Shown: positions 1 through 7,881, counted from the first letter of the stretch. The stretch is 37,592 bases of DNA from Candidatus Poribacteria bacterium (GCA_014730235.1 WJIO01000111.1:1-37592), one strand, 5' to 3'. Numbers and translations: made by a program. Notes: a model not told the origin generated them from the letters alone.

Positions 1-10
1 AACCAATTCT

Positions 11-225
11 CTTAAGTCAGTAACATTCCCATTAATCCTCCCCCTTTGGAAAAAAGAAATGAGATTCTTTGCTATATATTGTCATTATTACCACACTTAA
101 CTCTGAAGAGACAGATTAATCAAAATCCCACAAACTCCCTTATAAAAGGGAGAATTTAGAGGTACTTTTCTCAAAATTTCCTTAAGTCAGTTACATTCCT
201 TTAATTCCCTTTTGAAAAAACGGGT
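11..225. repeat. Imperfect direct repeats in leader intergenic region
   Basis: The first 370 bases hold no gene. Two related stretches of about 45 bases lie at 11-55 and 181-225. Both begin CTTAAGTCAG, continue with a TACATTCC-like segment, then a run of pyrimidines and a GAAAAAA tract. Between them at 135-152 is a small inverted repeat with arms CTCCCTT and AAGGGAG and a 4-base loop. The pyrimidine/GGAAAAA pattern also appears near 1655-1685, so these look like decayed copies of a dispersed repeat rather than regulatory sites. Confidence 0.5.
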
Positions 226-275
226 TTTTATCTACATTTATTAACCGATACAATGTTTTTTGACATGTTGACGTT

Positions 276-291
276 TGGCATGTTTGTTGCT
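276..291 (+). promoter_or_regulatory. Sigma-54 (-24/-12) promoter
   Basis: TGGCATGTTTGTTGCT matches the sigma-54 consensus TGGCACR-N4-TTGCW, with the invariant GG (277-278) and GC (289-290) separated by exactly 10 bases. Transcription would start near 301, giving a leader of about 70 bases before the PRC-barrel gene at 371. Two almost identical sites precede the genes at 19392 and 25356. Unlike those, no TGTYG-N9-CRACA pair is visible in the 275 bases upstream. Confidence 0.82.
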
Positions 292-370
292 CTATATTAT
301 ACTATATATAATTCACTTGTTTTTTATTGCAAATAATTTTGAATTATACTTTTAAAAAAGGAATTCAATA

Positions 371-1084
371 ATGAAAAAAGGAGCTATTCTCAGAAGTATA
401 AAAGAGTTGTACCGATATGACGTGCGTGCAACTGATGGACATATTGGAAAAGTTGATGATTTCTGCTTCCAAGATGATACCTGGTTGGTAAAGTATATGG
501 TCGTTGACGTTGGGGGATGGCTTTCATATAGAAGGGTTCTAATATCATTTACTTCCCTTAAAAAACCGGATTGGTCAGAGAGGGTTTTTCCGGTTAAATT
601 GACAAAAGAAATGGTGAAAAGCAGTCCACCACTGGATGAAAATAGACCTATATCCAGAGTTTATGAAGATGAACTTAGCGAACATTATGGATGGCCAGAC
701 TTCAGCCCTGTAAAAATCAGGATTGCCTCTATGGAGGCTCGAAAGGAATCAATCCTTAGAAGTGTAAAAGAGGTATTAGGTTATCATATAAATTCTACTG
801 ATGGAGAAGTGGGTCATGTGGGAGATTTTATTATAGATGACAGCAAATGGTTAATACAATATATGGTGGTGGACACAAGAAACATATTGCCGGGTAAAGA
901 GGTGCTGGTATCTGTAAACTGGATCGAGAAGGTAAGCTGGGCAGAATCAAAGGTTTATCTGGACATCACTGAGGAAGAATTGAGAGGCGCGCCGGACTTT
1001 GATTATTCAACACCAGTAAATCGAGAATATGAAATGAGACTATATGATTATTACGGTAGGCCTTTTAATGAGAATGAATTGTAA
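371..1084 (+). CDS. Tandem PRC-barrel domain protein
   Basis: The 237-residue protein has two PRC-barrel modules, about residues 5-110 and 125-235. Each opens with LRS(I/V)KE, then a (T/S)TDG..G.V.DF turn, a W(L)..YMVVD strand and a closing NR.YE.RLYDYYGRP-like tail in the second module. PRC barrels are small beta-barrels found in photosynthetic reaction centre H subunits and RimM, and serve as protein or RNA interaction modules. No signal peptide or membrane segment is visible, so it is probably cytoplasmic. AAGGAATTC lies before the ATG, and a sigma-54 promoter lies 80 bases upstream. Close paralogs are at 26623 and 27435, and a more distant one at 12164. The exact function is unknown. Confidence 0.9.
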   Translation: MKKGAILRSIKELYRYDVRATDGHIGKVDDFCFQDDTWLVKYMVVDVGGWLSYRRVLISFTSLKKPDWSERVFPVKLTKEMVKSSPPLDENRPISRVYEDELSEHYGWPDFSPVKIRIASMEARKESILRSVKEVLGYHINSTDGEVGHVGDFIIDDSKWLIQYMVVDTRNILPGKEVLVSVNWIEKVSWAESKVYLDITEEELRGAPDFDYSTPVNREYEMRLYDYYGRPFNENEL

Positions 1085-1128
1085 AGAGGCAGGTATAAAT
1101 TTAATATAGACTAACAGAAGGTGATTTT

Positions 1129-1284
1129 GTGGCAAGGACTAAAAGTGGTCGAAAAAGACGTAGAACTGAAATTCGTCAAAGACAGAAGCGCAGAAAAAAA
1201 CGTAAAAAATTGGCAAGAAAACTAGGGGTTACTATTGAGGAGCTCCTGGAGATGATGGACCGGGGTGAAGTGAAAAGGATATAG
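1129..1284 (+). CDS. Very basic 51-residue small protein
   Basis: A GTG-started frame follows AGAAGGTGA at a normal distance and ends in TAG. It encodes 51 residues. The first 33 are dominated by Arg and Lys (RKRR, QKRRKKRKK), followed by an acidic, amphipathic helix-like tail (VTIEELLEMMDRGEV). This composition would suit a nucleic-acid-binding peptide, but no family was recognised. It lies 44 bases after the PRC-barrel gene and may be co-transcribed from the sigma-54 promoter. The following BON remnant continues in the same reading frame after the stop, so part of it could also be decayed sequence. Confidence 0.5.
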   Translation: MARTKSGRKRRRTEIRQRQKRRKKRKKLARKLGVTIEELLEMMDRGEVKRI

Positions 1285-1502
1285 AAAATAAAAGCAGATA
1301 TAGAAGATGAATTTTTTGGAGTCTATTTGTTGACTCTGATGGCATCGTCGTGAGTGTAGAGGATGCTGTTGCGACACTTACAGGAACTGTTGAAACCTGG
1401 TCTGAGCGTCAGAGTGCTACAGAAAATGCTATTGAAGGTGGAACTATTCGAGTTATTAATAAACTTGAGGTAGATTATGGCTCAGGTTATTGGCCTTTGT
1501 AA
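1285..1502 (+). pseudogene. BON-domain gene remnant with a frameshift
   Basis: Translation gives KIKADIEDEFF in one frame and WSLFVDSDGIVVSVEDAVAT and onward in the next, ending GSGYWPL and TAA at 1500-1502. Joined, it closely resembles the last BON domain of the protein at 21012 (LFWSPFVDSDDIDVSVENG). The break falls in the T-run at 1312-1317; one extra T would restore the frame. The upstream part of a normal secreted BON protein is missing and there is no convincing start. This is therefore a relic, or a gene fragment disturbed by a homopolymer error. BON domains are periplasmic or outer-membrane stress-associated modules. Confidence 0.72.
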
Positions 1503-1866
1503 TTTTATAATCTAAGAGTAAGACTATAAGATAAGTATTTTTCAATAATAATTCTTAAGTTTTCAAATATGCTAAAAATCCCCCTCTCCCCCTTATATGA
1601 AGATTGATTAATAAATCGGGTAATAAAAACTAAAGTTTAAACCCCACTAAAAAATCCCTCTTGATCCCCTTTGGAAAAAGGGGAAGATGATATTCTTCGT
1701 TCTGCTCAGAATGACAAATATGAATTCGGGGGATTATCCAATTAAATTTTAAAGCTTCATGTAAGATAATATTTATAGAAAGAAGTGATTAAAAAGTAGC
1801 TATAACAATGGAATAACAACAGATAATAATTGCAAAATAAAATGAACAGAGATTGGAGGATATAAA
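1503..1866. repeat. Gene-free stretch with decayed dispersed repeats
   Basis: No gene was found in these 364 bases. The stretch has C-rich runs (near 1577-1592 and 1641-1670), an inverted repeat with arms CCCCTTT and AAAGGGG at 1666-1683, and the fragment TTCTGCTCAGAATGACA near 1700-1717. The pattern is similar to the repeats at 11-225. The last 60 bases are AT-rich leader for the DUF2267 gene, and TTGGAGG at 1854-1860 serves as its ribosome binding site. Confidence 0.45.
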
Positions 1867-2292
1867 ATGAAATATGATGATTTTGTAAAAGAAGTTCAAA
1901 CTCGTGCTCGTTTAAACACTCTTGGAGAAGCTGTAGAGGCCACACGTGCTACTTTAGAAGCTCTTGGCAAGTGTATATCGCAGGAAGAGGCAAATCATCT
2001 GATGTCGGAACTGCCTAAGGAAATTGGTGTATACCTAGAAGATATTGGTGAACCAGAGAGATTTAGTTTGGATGATTTTTTTAAATATATAAACCAAAAT
2101 GAACGGAAATCAGTGGGTCTTGCTGAAAGTGTTCATCATGCCCGTTCAGTAATATCAGTGCTTCAAGATGCAGTATCAAAAGGCGAGATGAATGATATTA
2201 AGTCAATGCTTTCTGAAGAATTTGAACCGCTCTTCAGGGCAGGAAGCGAAGATTATATGTCTATGAAAGATTATAAAACTAAACATAGATAA
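1867..2292 (+). CDS. DUF2267 family protein
   Basis: The 141-residue soluble, mostly alpha-helical protein matches the DUF2267 pattern. It has an early TLGEAVEATRATLEALGKCIS helix, then EANHLMSELPKEI (the characteristic LP.E after an A..L helix), and an F..DDFFKYI segment. Two such half-repeats are expected in the family; the second here (residues 85-130) is weaker. The molecular function is not established, and the family often sits beside stress genes such as BON and PRC-barrel proteins, as here. GGAGG precedes the ATG by 6 bases. It is probably transcribed alone, because a palindromic repeat element follows. Confidence 0.82.
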   Translation: MKYDDFVKEVQTRARLNTLGEAVEATRATLEALGKCISQEEANHLMSELPKEIGVYLEDIGEPERFSLDDFFKYINQNERKSVGLAESVHHARSVISVLQDAVSKGEMNDIKSMLSEEFEPLFRAGSEDYMSMKDYKTKHR

Positions 2293-2321
2293 ACTATACT
2301 TTTGCAGTTTTTAAAATTATT

Positions 2322-2446
2322 GGTTCTTTGGAGTTAAGCTTGGTAAAGATGAAAAACTTTTATGAGCATGTCATTCCTGCATTTGCAGGAATGACACATG
2401 CTTAAGAAGTTTTCAAATTATTTCCAAACTAAACCCCGGAAGAACC
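2322..2446. repeat. Type I palindromic MITE-like element, degenerate copy
   Basis: The 125-base element begins GGTTCTTTGGAG and ends CCCCGGAAGAACC, an imperfect terminal inverted repeat. At its centre are arms TGTCATTCCTGCA and TGCAGGAATGACA around one T. Flanking octamers AAATTATT (2314-2321) and AAAGGATT (2447-2454) agree at 6 of 8 positions, as expected for an old target duplication. Intact relatives are at 4150 and 13299. As a long hairpin after the DUF2267 gene it could also slow or end transcription. Confidence 0.72.
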
Positions 2447-2562
2447 AAAGGATTTACTGAAAACTACTTAAACACGCGAAACTGCAATTATATTAAGGAA
2501 ATAGTGAAAGGATCATGAAATGACCGGTAGAAAGCCGGATATGGGATAACCAAGATATAGCA

Positions 2563-4143
2563 ATGAAAGAAGAAATCACCAGATGGGCTAAAAGTTTAAT
2601 CAGTCTTAAAGGAAACGTTAAATTTGGGCCTTTGTTTATAGCAGTGTTGTTGTTTTTTATAATCTTATTTATTTCTACACCTGAGAGTTTAATAAATTTG
2701 GTTAAGAAGCAAGATCCTTTAGGATATCATCTTCAATATGGCACGCGTACTATAACTGAAAGTATGAGCAGGATTCATGAAAAGGATTTTTCGCCTGAAG
2801 AAGTAGGCTATAAAGCAAAAATAATGGTAGCAATTCTTCTTCTTGCTGCCTTTTTATGGGCTACGGAGGCAATACCCATAGGGGCTACCGATCTTCTTGT
2901 AGGCGGACTTCTTTATATATTTGGTATTTTACCTGTAGATCAGATACCCAAAGCTTATATGAAAGATGCTGTATTTTTTATTTTTGGTGTTCTGGCTCTT
3001 GCTGTTGGCGTAAGTAAAACCGGTCTGGATAATCGGATAGGCATAATGCTTTTGGGCAAAATAAAAAGTATTGAATCCCTTTGTTTTGTTTTTTTTCCTA
3101 TCATATCAATTATAGCTGGTTTTTTATCAGGTCATGCACTTATGGCTATACTTCTGCCTGTGCTTTTATCGGTATATCATTCTGCCTGTAAACTATATGA
3201 TGTAAAATGTGATCGATCATTAGCTATATTACTCGTATTGGGTGTTTGCTTTTCTCTTAATCAAGGAGGACCTGGATCACCAGCGGCAGGAGGAAGAAAT
3301 GCCATAATGGTGGGATACCTGGAGGATTTTGGCAAACCTATTTTATTTAGACAATGGCTTATATATTCAATGCCTTATGTATTGATCATATCTTTTATTA
3401 CCGGTGTCTACATGTATATTACATTCAAAAGGAAGTTACGTGTTCCAACGGTTAATTTTTCCAAGTTTATCCATAAGGAAACTGATGAATTAGGTAGCAT
3501 CAGCGTTGATGAGATTATAATGACAGTAATTATGTTGGGTGTAATCTTAGCCTGGATAACAGCCAGCAGTAAACTTGGTATGGGAGGTACGTGTATAATT
3601 GGCGTTGCATTAATGCTTATTTCTGGCATAGTCAAATGGGCTGATTTGCAGAAAAAAGTCAGATTTGACGTGGTTGGCCTTTATGCAGCAGCATGTGCTA
3701 TGGGAGTAGCGCTTAAATCTACTGGCGCTTCATTATGGATCGCCAATTTGCTTATAAAAATTTTGCCTTCCTGGTTCAGGCAAGGGAATATGCTGATTGT
3801 TGCTGTTAGTGCAATTACTATGATTCTGACTAACTTTATGAGTGATGGGGCGACTGTTGCTGCAATGGGGCCTATAGCACTGGCAATGTCAGAGGTTTCA
3901 GGCATACATATCTGGAAAGTCGGTCTGGCTTGTGCTTTCTCTTCTTCATTTGCCAACATGCTGATAATAGGCACACCAAACAATGCGATTGCATATATTG
4001 GGGCAACTGATCCTGAAACAGGTGAGAAGCTTTTGAAAATTAAGGACTTTGCAATATATGGTATACCTATAACTATTATTGCTTGTTTAGTTCTATGGTT
4101 TTGGGGTGTTTTTGGATACTGGAAATGGCTTCCCTGGCTTTAG
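2563..4143 (+). CDS. DASS (SLC13)-type anion/dicarboxylate transporter
   Basis: The 526-residue inner-membrane protein has many hydrophobic helices. The layout fits the divalent-anion:sodium symporter family: an N-terminal helix (about 20-40), a long polar loop, and two pseudo-repeats each ending in a substrate/sodium-binding hairpin. The first hairpin is near residues 233-246 (GGPGSPAAGGRN) and the second near 420-436 (TNFMSDGATVAAMGP), followed by GTPNNAIAYIGA near 470. The first hairpin lacks the usual SIGGTAT wording. The substrate is therefore uncertain (dicarboxylate, sulfate or another anion). The start is the only ATG after an in-frame stop at 2521, and its ribosome binding site is poor. 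Its stop codon abuts the target duplication of the next repeat element. Confidence 0.85.
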   Translation: MKEEITRWAKSLISLKGNVKFGPLFIAVLLFFIILFISTPESLINLVKKQDPLGYHLQYGTRTITESMSRIHEKDFSPEEVGYKAKIMVAILLLAAFLWATEAIPIGATDLLVGGLLYIFGILPVDQIPKAYMKDAVFFIFGVLALAVGVSKTGLDNRIGIMLLGKIKSIESLCFVFFPIISIIAGFLSGHALMAILLPVLLSVYHSACKLYDVKCDRSLAILLVLGVCFSLNQGGPGSPAAGGRNAIMVGYLEDFGKPILFRQWLIYSMPYVLIISFITGVYMYITFKRKLRVPTVNFSKFIHKETDELGSISVDEIIMTVIMLGVILAWITASSKLGMGGTCIIGVALMLISGIVKWADLQKKVRFDVVGLYAAACAMGVALKSTGASLWIANLLIKILPSWFRQGNMLIVAVSAITMILTNFMSDGATVAAMGPIALAMSEVSGIHIWKVGLACAFSSSFANMLIIGTPNNAIAYIGATDPETGEKLLKIKDFAIYGIPITIIACLVLWFWGVFGYWKWLPWL

Positions 4144-4149
4144 ATTAAT

Positions 4150-4290
4150 GGCTCTTCCGGGTTCAATGCGGTTATAATTGAGAATTCTCTCAGATTGTCA
4201 TTCCTGCTTCAAGCTTTTTGAAAAAGCTTGAAGCAGGAATGACAGCATATAAAAGTTTCTTATCTTTACCACACTGAACCCGGAAGAACC
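4150..4290. repeat. Type I MITE-like element with 8-bp target duplication
   Basis: The 141-base element starts GGCTCTTCCGGGTTCA and ends TGAACCCGGAAGAACC, a nearly perfect 16-base terminal inverted repeat. It is flanked by perfect direct repeats AGATTAAT at 4142-4149 and 4291-4298. The core is a 24-base perfect hairpin (4196-4219 and 4221-4244) carrying TGTCATTCCTGC. The left duplication overlaps the last two bases of the TAG stop of the DASS gene, so insertion was immediately downstream of the coding end. It encodes no transposase and would need one in trans. Confidence 0.87.
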
Positions 4291-4321
4291 AGATTAATAA
4301 ACATTTTTGAAAGGATTTATT

Positions 4322-6016
4322 ATGGTACATGATGAGTTTATTTATGAAGATTGTATTGCATATTTTTCTATGGAGATTGGTCTTCAGAATGAAATCCATA
4401 CATATAGCGGCGGATTAGGTATTCTTGCTGGTGATATGTTACGTTCAGCAGCAGAATTGGAACTACCTCTTGTAGGGATAACTTTAGTTAGTCGCGCTGG
4501 TTATCTTTATCAAGAAATTGGAGATCAAGGGCAGCAGATGGAACATGAAGACTACTGGAAACCAGAAGACTGGTCACAATCTCTGGAAGCTAAAATTGCT
4601 GTTACTATCGAATCAAGGAAGGTCTGGGTTAAGGGATGGCTTTATTTAATGGAAGGATTATTTGAAAATAGAAAACTACCGGTGATACTTCTTGATACAG
4701 ATTTAGACGATAACAACGATGAAGATCGGAAAATTACCCATTATCTTTATGGAGGTGACAATACTTACCGGCTTAAACAGGAAATTGTGCTTGGGATTGG
4801 TGGTGTAAGGATGCTCAGAGCTTTAGGATTTAATGTACGCAAATATCATCTGAACGAAGGGCATTCCGCGTTGCTGACTCTGGAACTCCTGCGCGATCAC
4901 ATTTATCCAGAGGATGAAATAAAATGGGAGAAGATGCGTTATGACATCCCTGCGGTAAGGGATTTATGCGTTTTTACTGCCCATACACCGGAGAAAGCCG
5001 GTCAGGATGAATTTTCCTATGAATTATTTCAGAAGACGCTGGGAGATTTTATAGATATGGAAATCCTTAAATCTCTAGCCGGTGAAGATAGTGTGAATAT
5101 GACCCAGCTAGCCCTTAACCTGAGTGAATATGTAAACGGTGTAGCCAAGAGTCATGCAGAGACTTCCAGAGAACTTTATCCCGGATATCATATACGCTCA
5201 GTTACAAATGGTGTACATCCCTGCACCTGGACTCATGAAAGCTTTGCTGAATTATATGATAAATATATGAAGGGATGGCGTCATGAACCAGAACTTCTGG
5301 TTCGCGCAGACCAGATACCAGATGAAGCGATATGGGAAGCTCATATGGATTCCAAAAAGGAACTTATATCTATTGTAAAAAAAATGGTAAAAGTAGATAT
5401 GGATAAAAATATACCAATTCTTGGTTTTGCCAGACGCATGACTTCATATAAACGAGCAGATATAATATTTTCTGATATTGATCGTTTAAAGTCAATTGCA
5501 GATGAATGGCCTTTTCAGTTGGTATTCGCAGGTAAGGCTCATCCCAAAGACGATGAAGGTAAAGGAATAATCAAAACCATACATAATTATATAGATGATT
5601 TATCATCAGATATTCGAATAGCTTATCTGCCAAACTACAATATGGATATGGCTTTAAGCATTGTATCAGGTGTTGATATATGGTTAAATACACCTCTTCC
5701 TCCCAGAGAAGCATCGGGCACAAGCGGAATGAAGGCGGCTTTTAATGGAGTTCCTAACCTGAGTATACTTGATGGATGGTGGATTGAAGGTTGTATTGAA
5801 GGGGTTACAGGTTGGGCAATCGGTGATGAAGACAGTGATCCGGATAATGATTATGAATCCCTGTATCGGAAATTGGAGCAAACGGTACTTCCAATGTATC
5901 ATAACGATCGAGCGTCCTGGATTTCCGTTATGAAAGGCATTATTTCCAAAAATGCCCCATTCTTTAACAGTCACCGTATGATGCGCCGTTATGGGATAGA
6001 AGCTTATCTTTTTTAG
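4322..6016 (+). CDS. glgP: Alpha-glucan (maltodextrin/glycogen) phosphorylase, short type
   Basis: The protein, 564 residues from the ATG with GAAAGGA 7 bases upstream, is a GT35 phosphorylase. It releases glucose 1-phosphate from alpha-1,4-glucans using pyridoxal phosphate. The N-terminus IAYFSMEIGLQNEIHTYSGG and LAGDMLRSAAEL are typical of the short bacterial alpha-glucan phosphorylases. HLNEGHSAL and FTAHTPEKAGQDEF follow in the catalytic core. The PLP lysine is K471 in GTSGMKAAFNG. An upstream in-frame TTG at 4307 would add five residues but overlaps the ribosome binding site. Neighbours do not include other glycogen genes; the gene sits between two repeat elements and is probably monocistronic. 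It acts in the cytoplasm in storage-polysaccharide turnover. Confidence 0.93.
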   Translation: MVHDEFIYEDCIAYFSMEIGLQNEIHTYSGGLGILAGDMLRSAAELELPLVGITLVSRAGYLYQEIGDQGQQMEHEDYWKPEDWSQSLEAKIAVTIESRKVWVKGWLYLMEGLFENRKLPVILLDTDLDDNNDEDRKITHYLYGGDNTYRLKQEIVLGIGGVRMLRALGFNVRKYHLNEGHSALLTLELLRDHIYPEDEIKWEKMRYDIPAVRDLCVFTAHTPEKAGQDEFSYELFQKTLGDFIDMEILKSLAGEDSVNMTQLALNLSEYVNGVAKSHAETSRELYPGYHIRSVTNGVHPCTWTHESFAELYDKYMKGWRHEPELLVRADQIPDEAIWEAHMDSKKELISIVKKMVKVDMDKNIPILGFARRMTSYKRADIIFSDIDRLKSIADEWPFQLVFAGKAHPKDDEGKGIIKTIHNYIDDLSSDIRIAYLPNYNMDMALSIVSGVDIWLNTPLPPREASGTSGMKAAFNGVPNLSILDGWWIEGCIEGVTGWAIGDEDSDPDNDYESLYRKLEQTVLPMYHNDRASWISVMKGIISKNAPFFNSHRMMRRYGIEAYLF

Positions 6017-6046
6017 TCTTTTACTAGAAGATTGGCTTTTTGCTCT

Positions 6047-6122
6047 CGTAGGAATGGCAAATTTTGTAATTTGCCATTGATAAAAGCATTATAAACACAT
6101 TTTTAATTTTTACGATTGCTAT
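6047..6122. repeat. Half copy of the type II palindromic element
   Basis: CGTAGGAATGGCA, then ATTTTGTAATTTGCCAT, then ATAAACACATTTTTAATTTT and ACGATTGCTAT align in order with the reverse complement of the left half of the complete element at 25846-25982. The other half is missing. A local palindrome AATGGCAAATT / AATTTGCCATT (6053-6078) could form a hairpin downstream of the phosphorylase gene. It has no U-tract, so terminator activity is uncertain. The DUF2188 gene starts 19 bases beyond the repeat. Confidence 0.65.
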
Positions 6123-6141
6123 AAAAAAGAGGCGAAATATA

Positions 6142-6351
6142 ATGAAAAAGCGGGAAGTGTATCATGTTATTCCATATGCCAAAGATGGCTGGCAAATAAG
6201 AAATGAAAGAACCGATGAAATCATAAGTGTTTATGATACAAAACAGGAGGCAGTAAATAAAGCCATACAAAATTCTAAGGATAATACACCCAGCCGCTTG
6301 GTTGTACATAAGGAAAATAGCAGAATTCAAGTATTATATACATATGGATAA
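6142..6351 (+). CDS. DUF2188 family small protein
   Basis: The 69-residue protein fits the DUF2188 pattern: YHVIPYAKDGWQIRNE at the start (V.P...GW.V), a TK.EAV.KA helix near residues 35-45, and RLVVHKENSRIQVLYTYG at the end (the family's V.H..DG.I...TYG). The fold is a small beta-sheet with one helix. The role is unknown, and the family is common in stress-gene neighbourhoods. AGAGGCG lies upstream of the ATG. It is flanked on both sides by repeat elements, so it is almost certainly its own transcription unit. Confidence 0.85.
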   Translation: MKKREVYHVIPYAKDGWQIRNERTDEIISVYDTKQEAVNKAIQNSKDNTPSRLVVHKENSRIQVLYTYG

Positions 6352-6437
6352 AGATATGTATATAATTTTACAGTATGTAATTATTAAAAAATGGATATCA
6401 CCTGGTTGTATTCCTGCGTCAAACTTTTAGAAAAAGT

Positions 6438-6624
6438 GGTTCTTCCGGGTTTAGTGTGGTAAAGATAAGAAACTTCTTTATGCTGTCATTCCTGCTTCAA
6501 GCTTTTTGAAAAAGCTTGAGCAAAAAAGGAATAAGATTTTCGCAGGAATGACACATTTTGTAATTTACCATTATGATAAAGGTATTACTCAAAACAATTT
6601 CTCATTTTTTAACTATTATAATAT
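6438..6624. repeat. Chimeric element: type I left half joined to type II right half
   Basis: The left part starts GGTTCTTCCGGGTTTAGTGT and runs through GATAAGAAACTTCTTT into TGTCATTCCTGCTTCAAGC, as in the type I elements. After an irregular AAAAAAGGAATAAG stretch it resumes GCAGGAATGACACATTTTGT and AATTTACCATTATGATAAAG, ending ATTTTTTAACTATTATAATAT, which is the type II half. It therefore combines ends of two families at their shared TGTCATTCCTGC core. It fills most of the 322-base gap between the DUF2188 and aldo/keto reductase genes; the rest is plain AT-rich DNA. Confidence 0.72.
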
Positions 6625-6673
6625 AGAATTTTTGATTAACAAATCCAAAATTATTTGAAAAGGAGATGAAATA

Positions 6674-7447
6674 ATGCAATATGCAAAATTAAATTCTGGT
6701 GCAAATATGCCAATGGTAGGAATCGGGACATGGACATTAAAAGGTGATAAATGTCGCGAATCAGTCAGAAAGGCTCTTGAGGTAGGCTACATACATATAG
6801 ATACAGCGGAGGCTTACGATAATCAGGAGCAAGTTGCACTGGGAATAAAAGACAGTGGAGTGGAAAGAGATAAGATTTTTATAACATCAAAGGTGTGGAA
6901 AACTAATCTGCGATATGATGATACCCTGGAGGCATGTGATAACACTCTTAAGGAACTTCAGACAGATTATCTGGATTTATATCTGATACACTGGCCCAAT
7001 GACGAAATACCCATGAAAGAAACTTTTAGGGCATTAACTAAACTTAAGGATGATGGAAAGGTAAAAGACATAGGCGTAAGTAATTTTACAATTCAACACC
7101 TCGAAGAAGCTATGTCAGTCACCGAAACAGCTATTTCTGTGGATCAGGTTAAGTATCATCCATATGATAATCCGAATGACCTGCTGGAATATTGTAATGA
7201 AAACAATATAGTTGTTACAGCATACAGCCCTTTCGGTAAGGGAGATCTTTTTTCAGATGAAGAGCTGAATAAAATCGCTGAAAGCCATGATAAAAGTCTG
7301 GCTCAAATAATTCTAAAATGGCTCATACAAAAAGATATAGTTGTAATTCCCAGGTCGTCTTCAAAAGATCATCTAAAGGCAAATCTGGATCTTTTTGACT
7401 GGGAAATATCTGATGATGTAGTTCAGAAATTGGAAAACTTAACTTAG
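6674..7447 (+). CDS. Aldo/keto reductase
   Basis: The 257-residue NADPH-dependent oxidoreductase has a TIM-barrel fold and reduces aldehydes or ketones in the cytoplasm. The catalytic tetrad is intact: Asp43 and Tyr48 in HIDTAEAYDN, Lys73 in FITSKVW, and His106 in LIHWPN. The cofactor-binding end IPRSSSKDHLKANLD is also present. The GIGTW...GDK opening and the length fit the bacterial 2,5-diketogluconate reductase/YvgN-type subgroup. The exact substrate cannot be read from sequence. AAAGGAGATGAAATA precedes the ATG. The RemA-like gene follows after 50 bases and may be co-transcribed. Confidence 0.93.
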   Translation: MQYAKLNSGANMPMVGIGTWTLKGDKCRESVRKALEVGYIHIDTAEAYDNQEQVALGIKDSGVERDKIFITSKVWKTNLRYDDTLEACDNTLKELQTDYLDLYLIHWPNDEIPMKETFRALTKLKDDGKVKDIGVSNFTIQHLEEAMSVTETAISVDQVKYHPYDNPNDLLEYCNENNIVVTAYSPFGKGDLFSDEELNKIAESHDKSLAQIILKWLIQKDIVVIPRSSSKDHLKANLDLFDWEISDDVVQKLENLT

Positions 7448-7497
7448 TTTTAACTGATGTTAAGGACAAACCATTATATAATGAGGTGTAGATAGAT

Positions 7498-7881
7498 ATG
7501 AAAGTTGAAAAGGGCATAATGGTTGCCTTGGGTTATGGTAAATATTTCAAGTCCGACAGCATTGTAGGATTAGAACCAATAGAAGAGGGTAGAGGCCCGG
7601 GTAAACGTACACTTGTCCATGTTGAAGATATGGATGAACCTATTGTCGCGTCAAGATCAGAAGGTGCAATATTGCGGGATCTCATTGAGATGCCCAAAGA
7701 AATAACAAAGACCAGGGAACAATACCAATTATTGAGTGATATTTTAGATACTATTGCTGAAATAAATCCAGTATTGAGATCTATAATACGAGATCAGGGT
7801 AAATGGGATATAGATCGCCTGGAAGAAAGGATCAAAGAACTGCTGGAGGAGGAAGAAGAAACAGAAGGTAATGCATCTTAA
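7498..7881 (+). CDS. RemA/DUF370-like regulatory protein (tentative)
   Basis: The 127-residue soluble protein has an N-terminal beta-rich half, GYGKYFKSDSIVGLEPIEEG, then KRTLVHVED and PIVASRSEGAILRDL. This recalls the GFGN.V....IVAI and VILS...ETI..R wording of the RemA (DUF370) biofilm-regulator family. The C-terminal third (residues 75-127) is helical, coiled-coil-like and very acidic (LLEEEEETEG). The family match is weak and by eye only. It lies between the aldo/keto reductase and an amino-acid permease, with GAGGTG upstream. It could be a DNA- or RNA-binding regulator, but no specific role is supported. Confidence 0.6.
   Translation: MKVEKGIMVALGYGKYFKSDSIVGLEPIEEGRGPGKRTLVHVEDMDEPIVASRSEGAILRDLIEMPKEITKTREQYQLLSDILDTIAEINPVLRSIIRDQGKWDIDRLEERIKELLEEEEETEGNAS

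Noticed and set aside
1757-1945. Minus-strand frame overlapping the DUF2267 start.
   Set aside because: It is antisense to AT-rich leader and coding DNA, with Tyr/Leu/Phe-rich product and no start signals.
4190-4399. Minus-strand frame across the type I element and phosphorylase start.
   Set aside because: It is produced by the palindromic element and AT-rich leader; no start signals.
6617-6622. TATAAT in the end of the chimeric element as a promoter for the aldo/keto reductase.
   Set aside because: No -35-like sequence at 16-18 bases upstream; AT-rich DNA gives such hexamers often.
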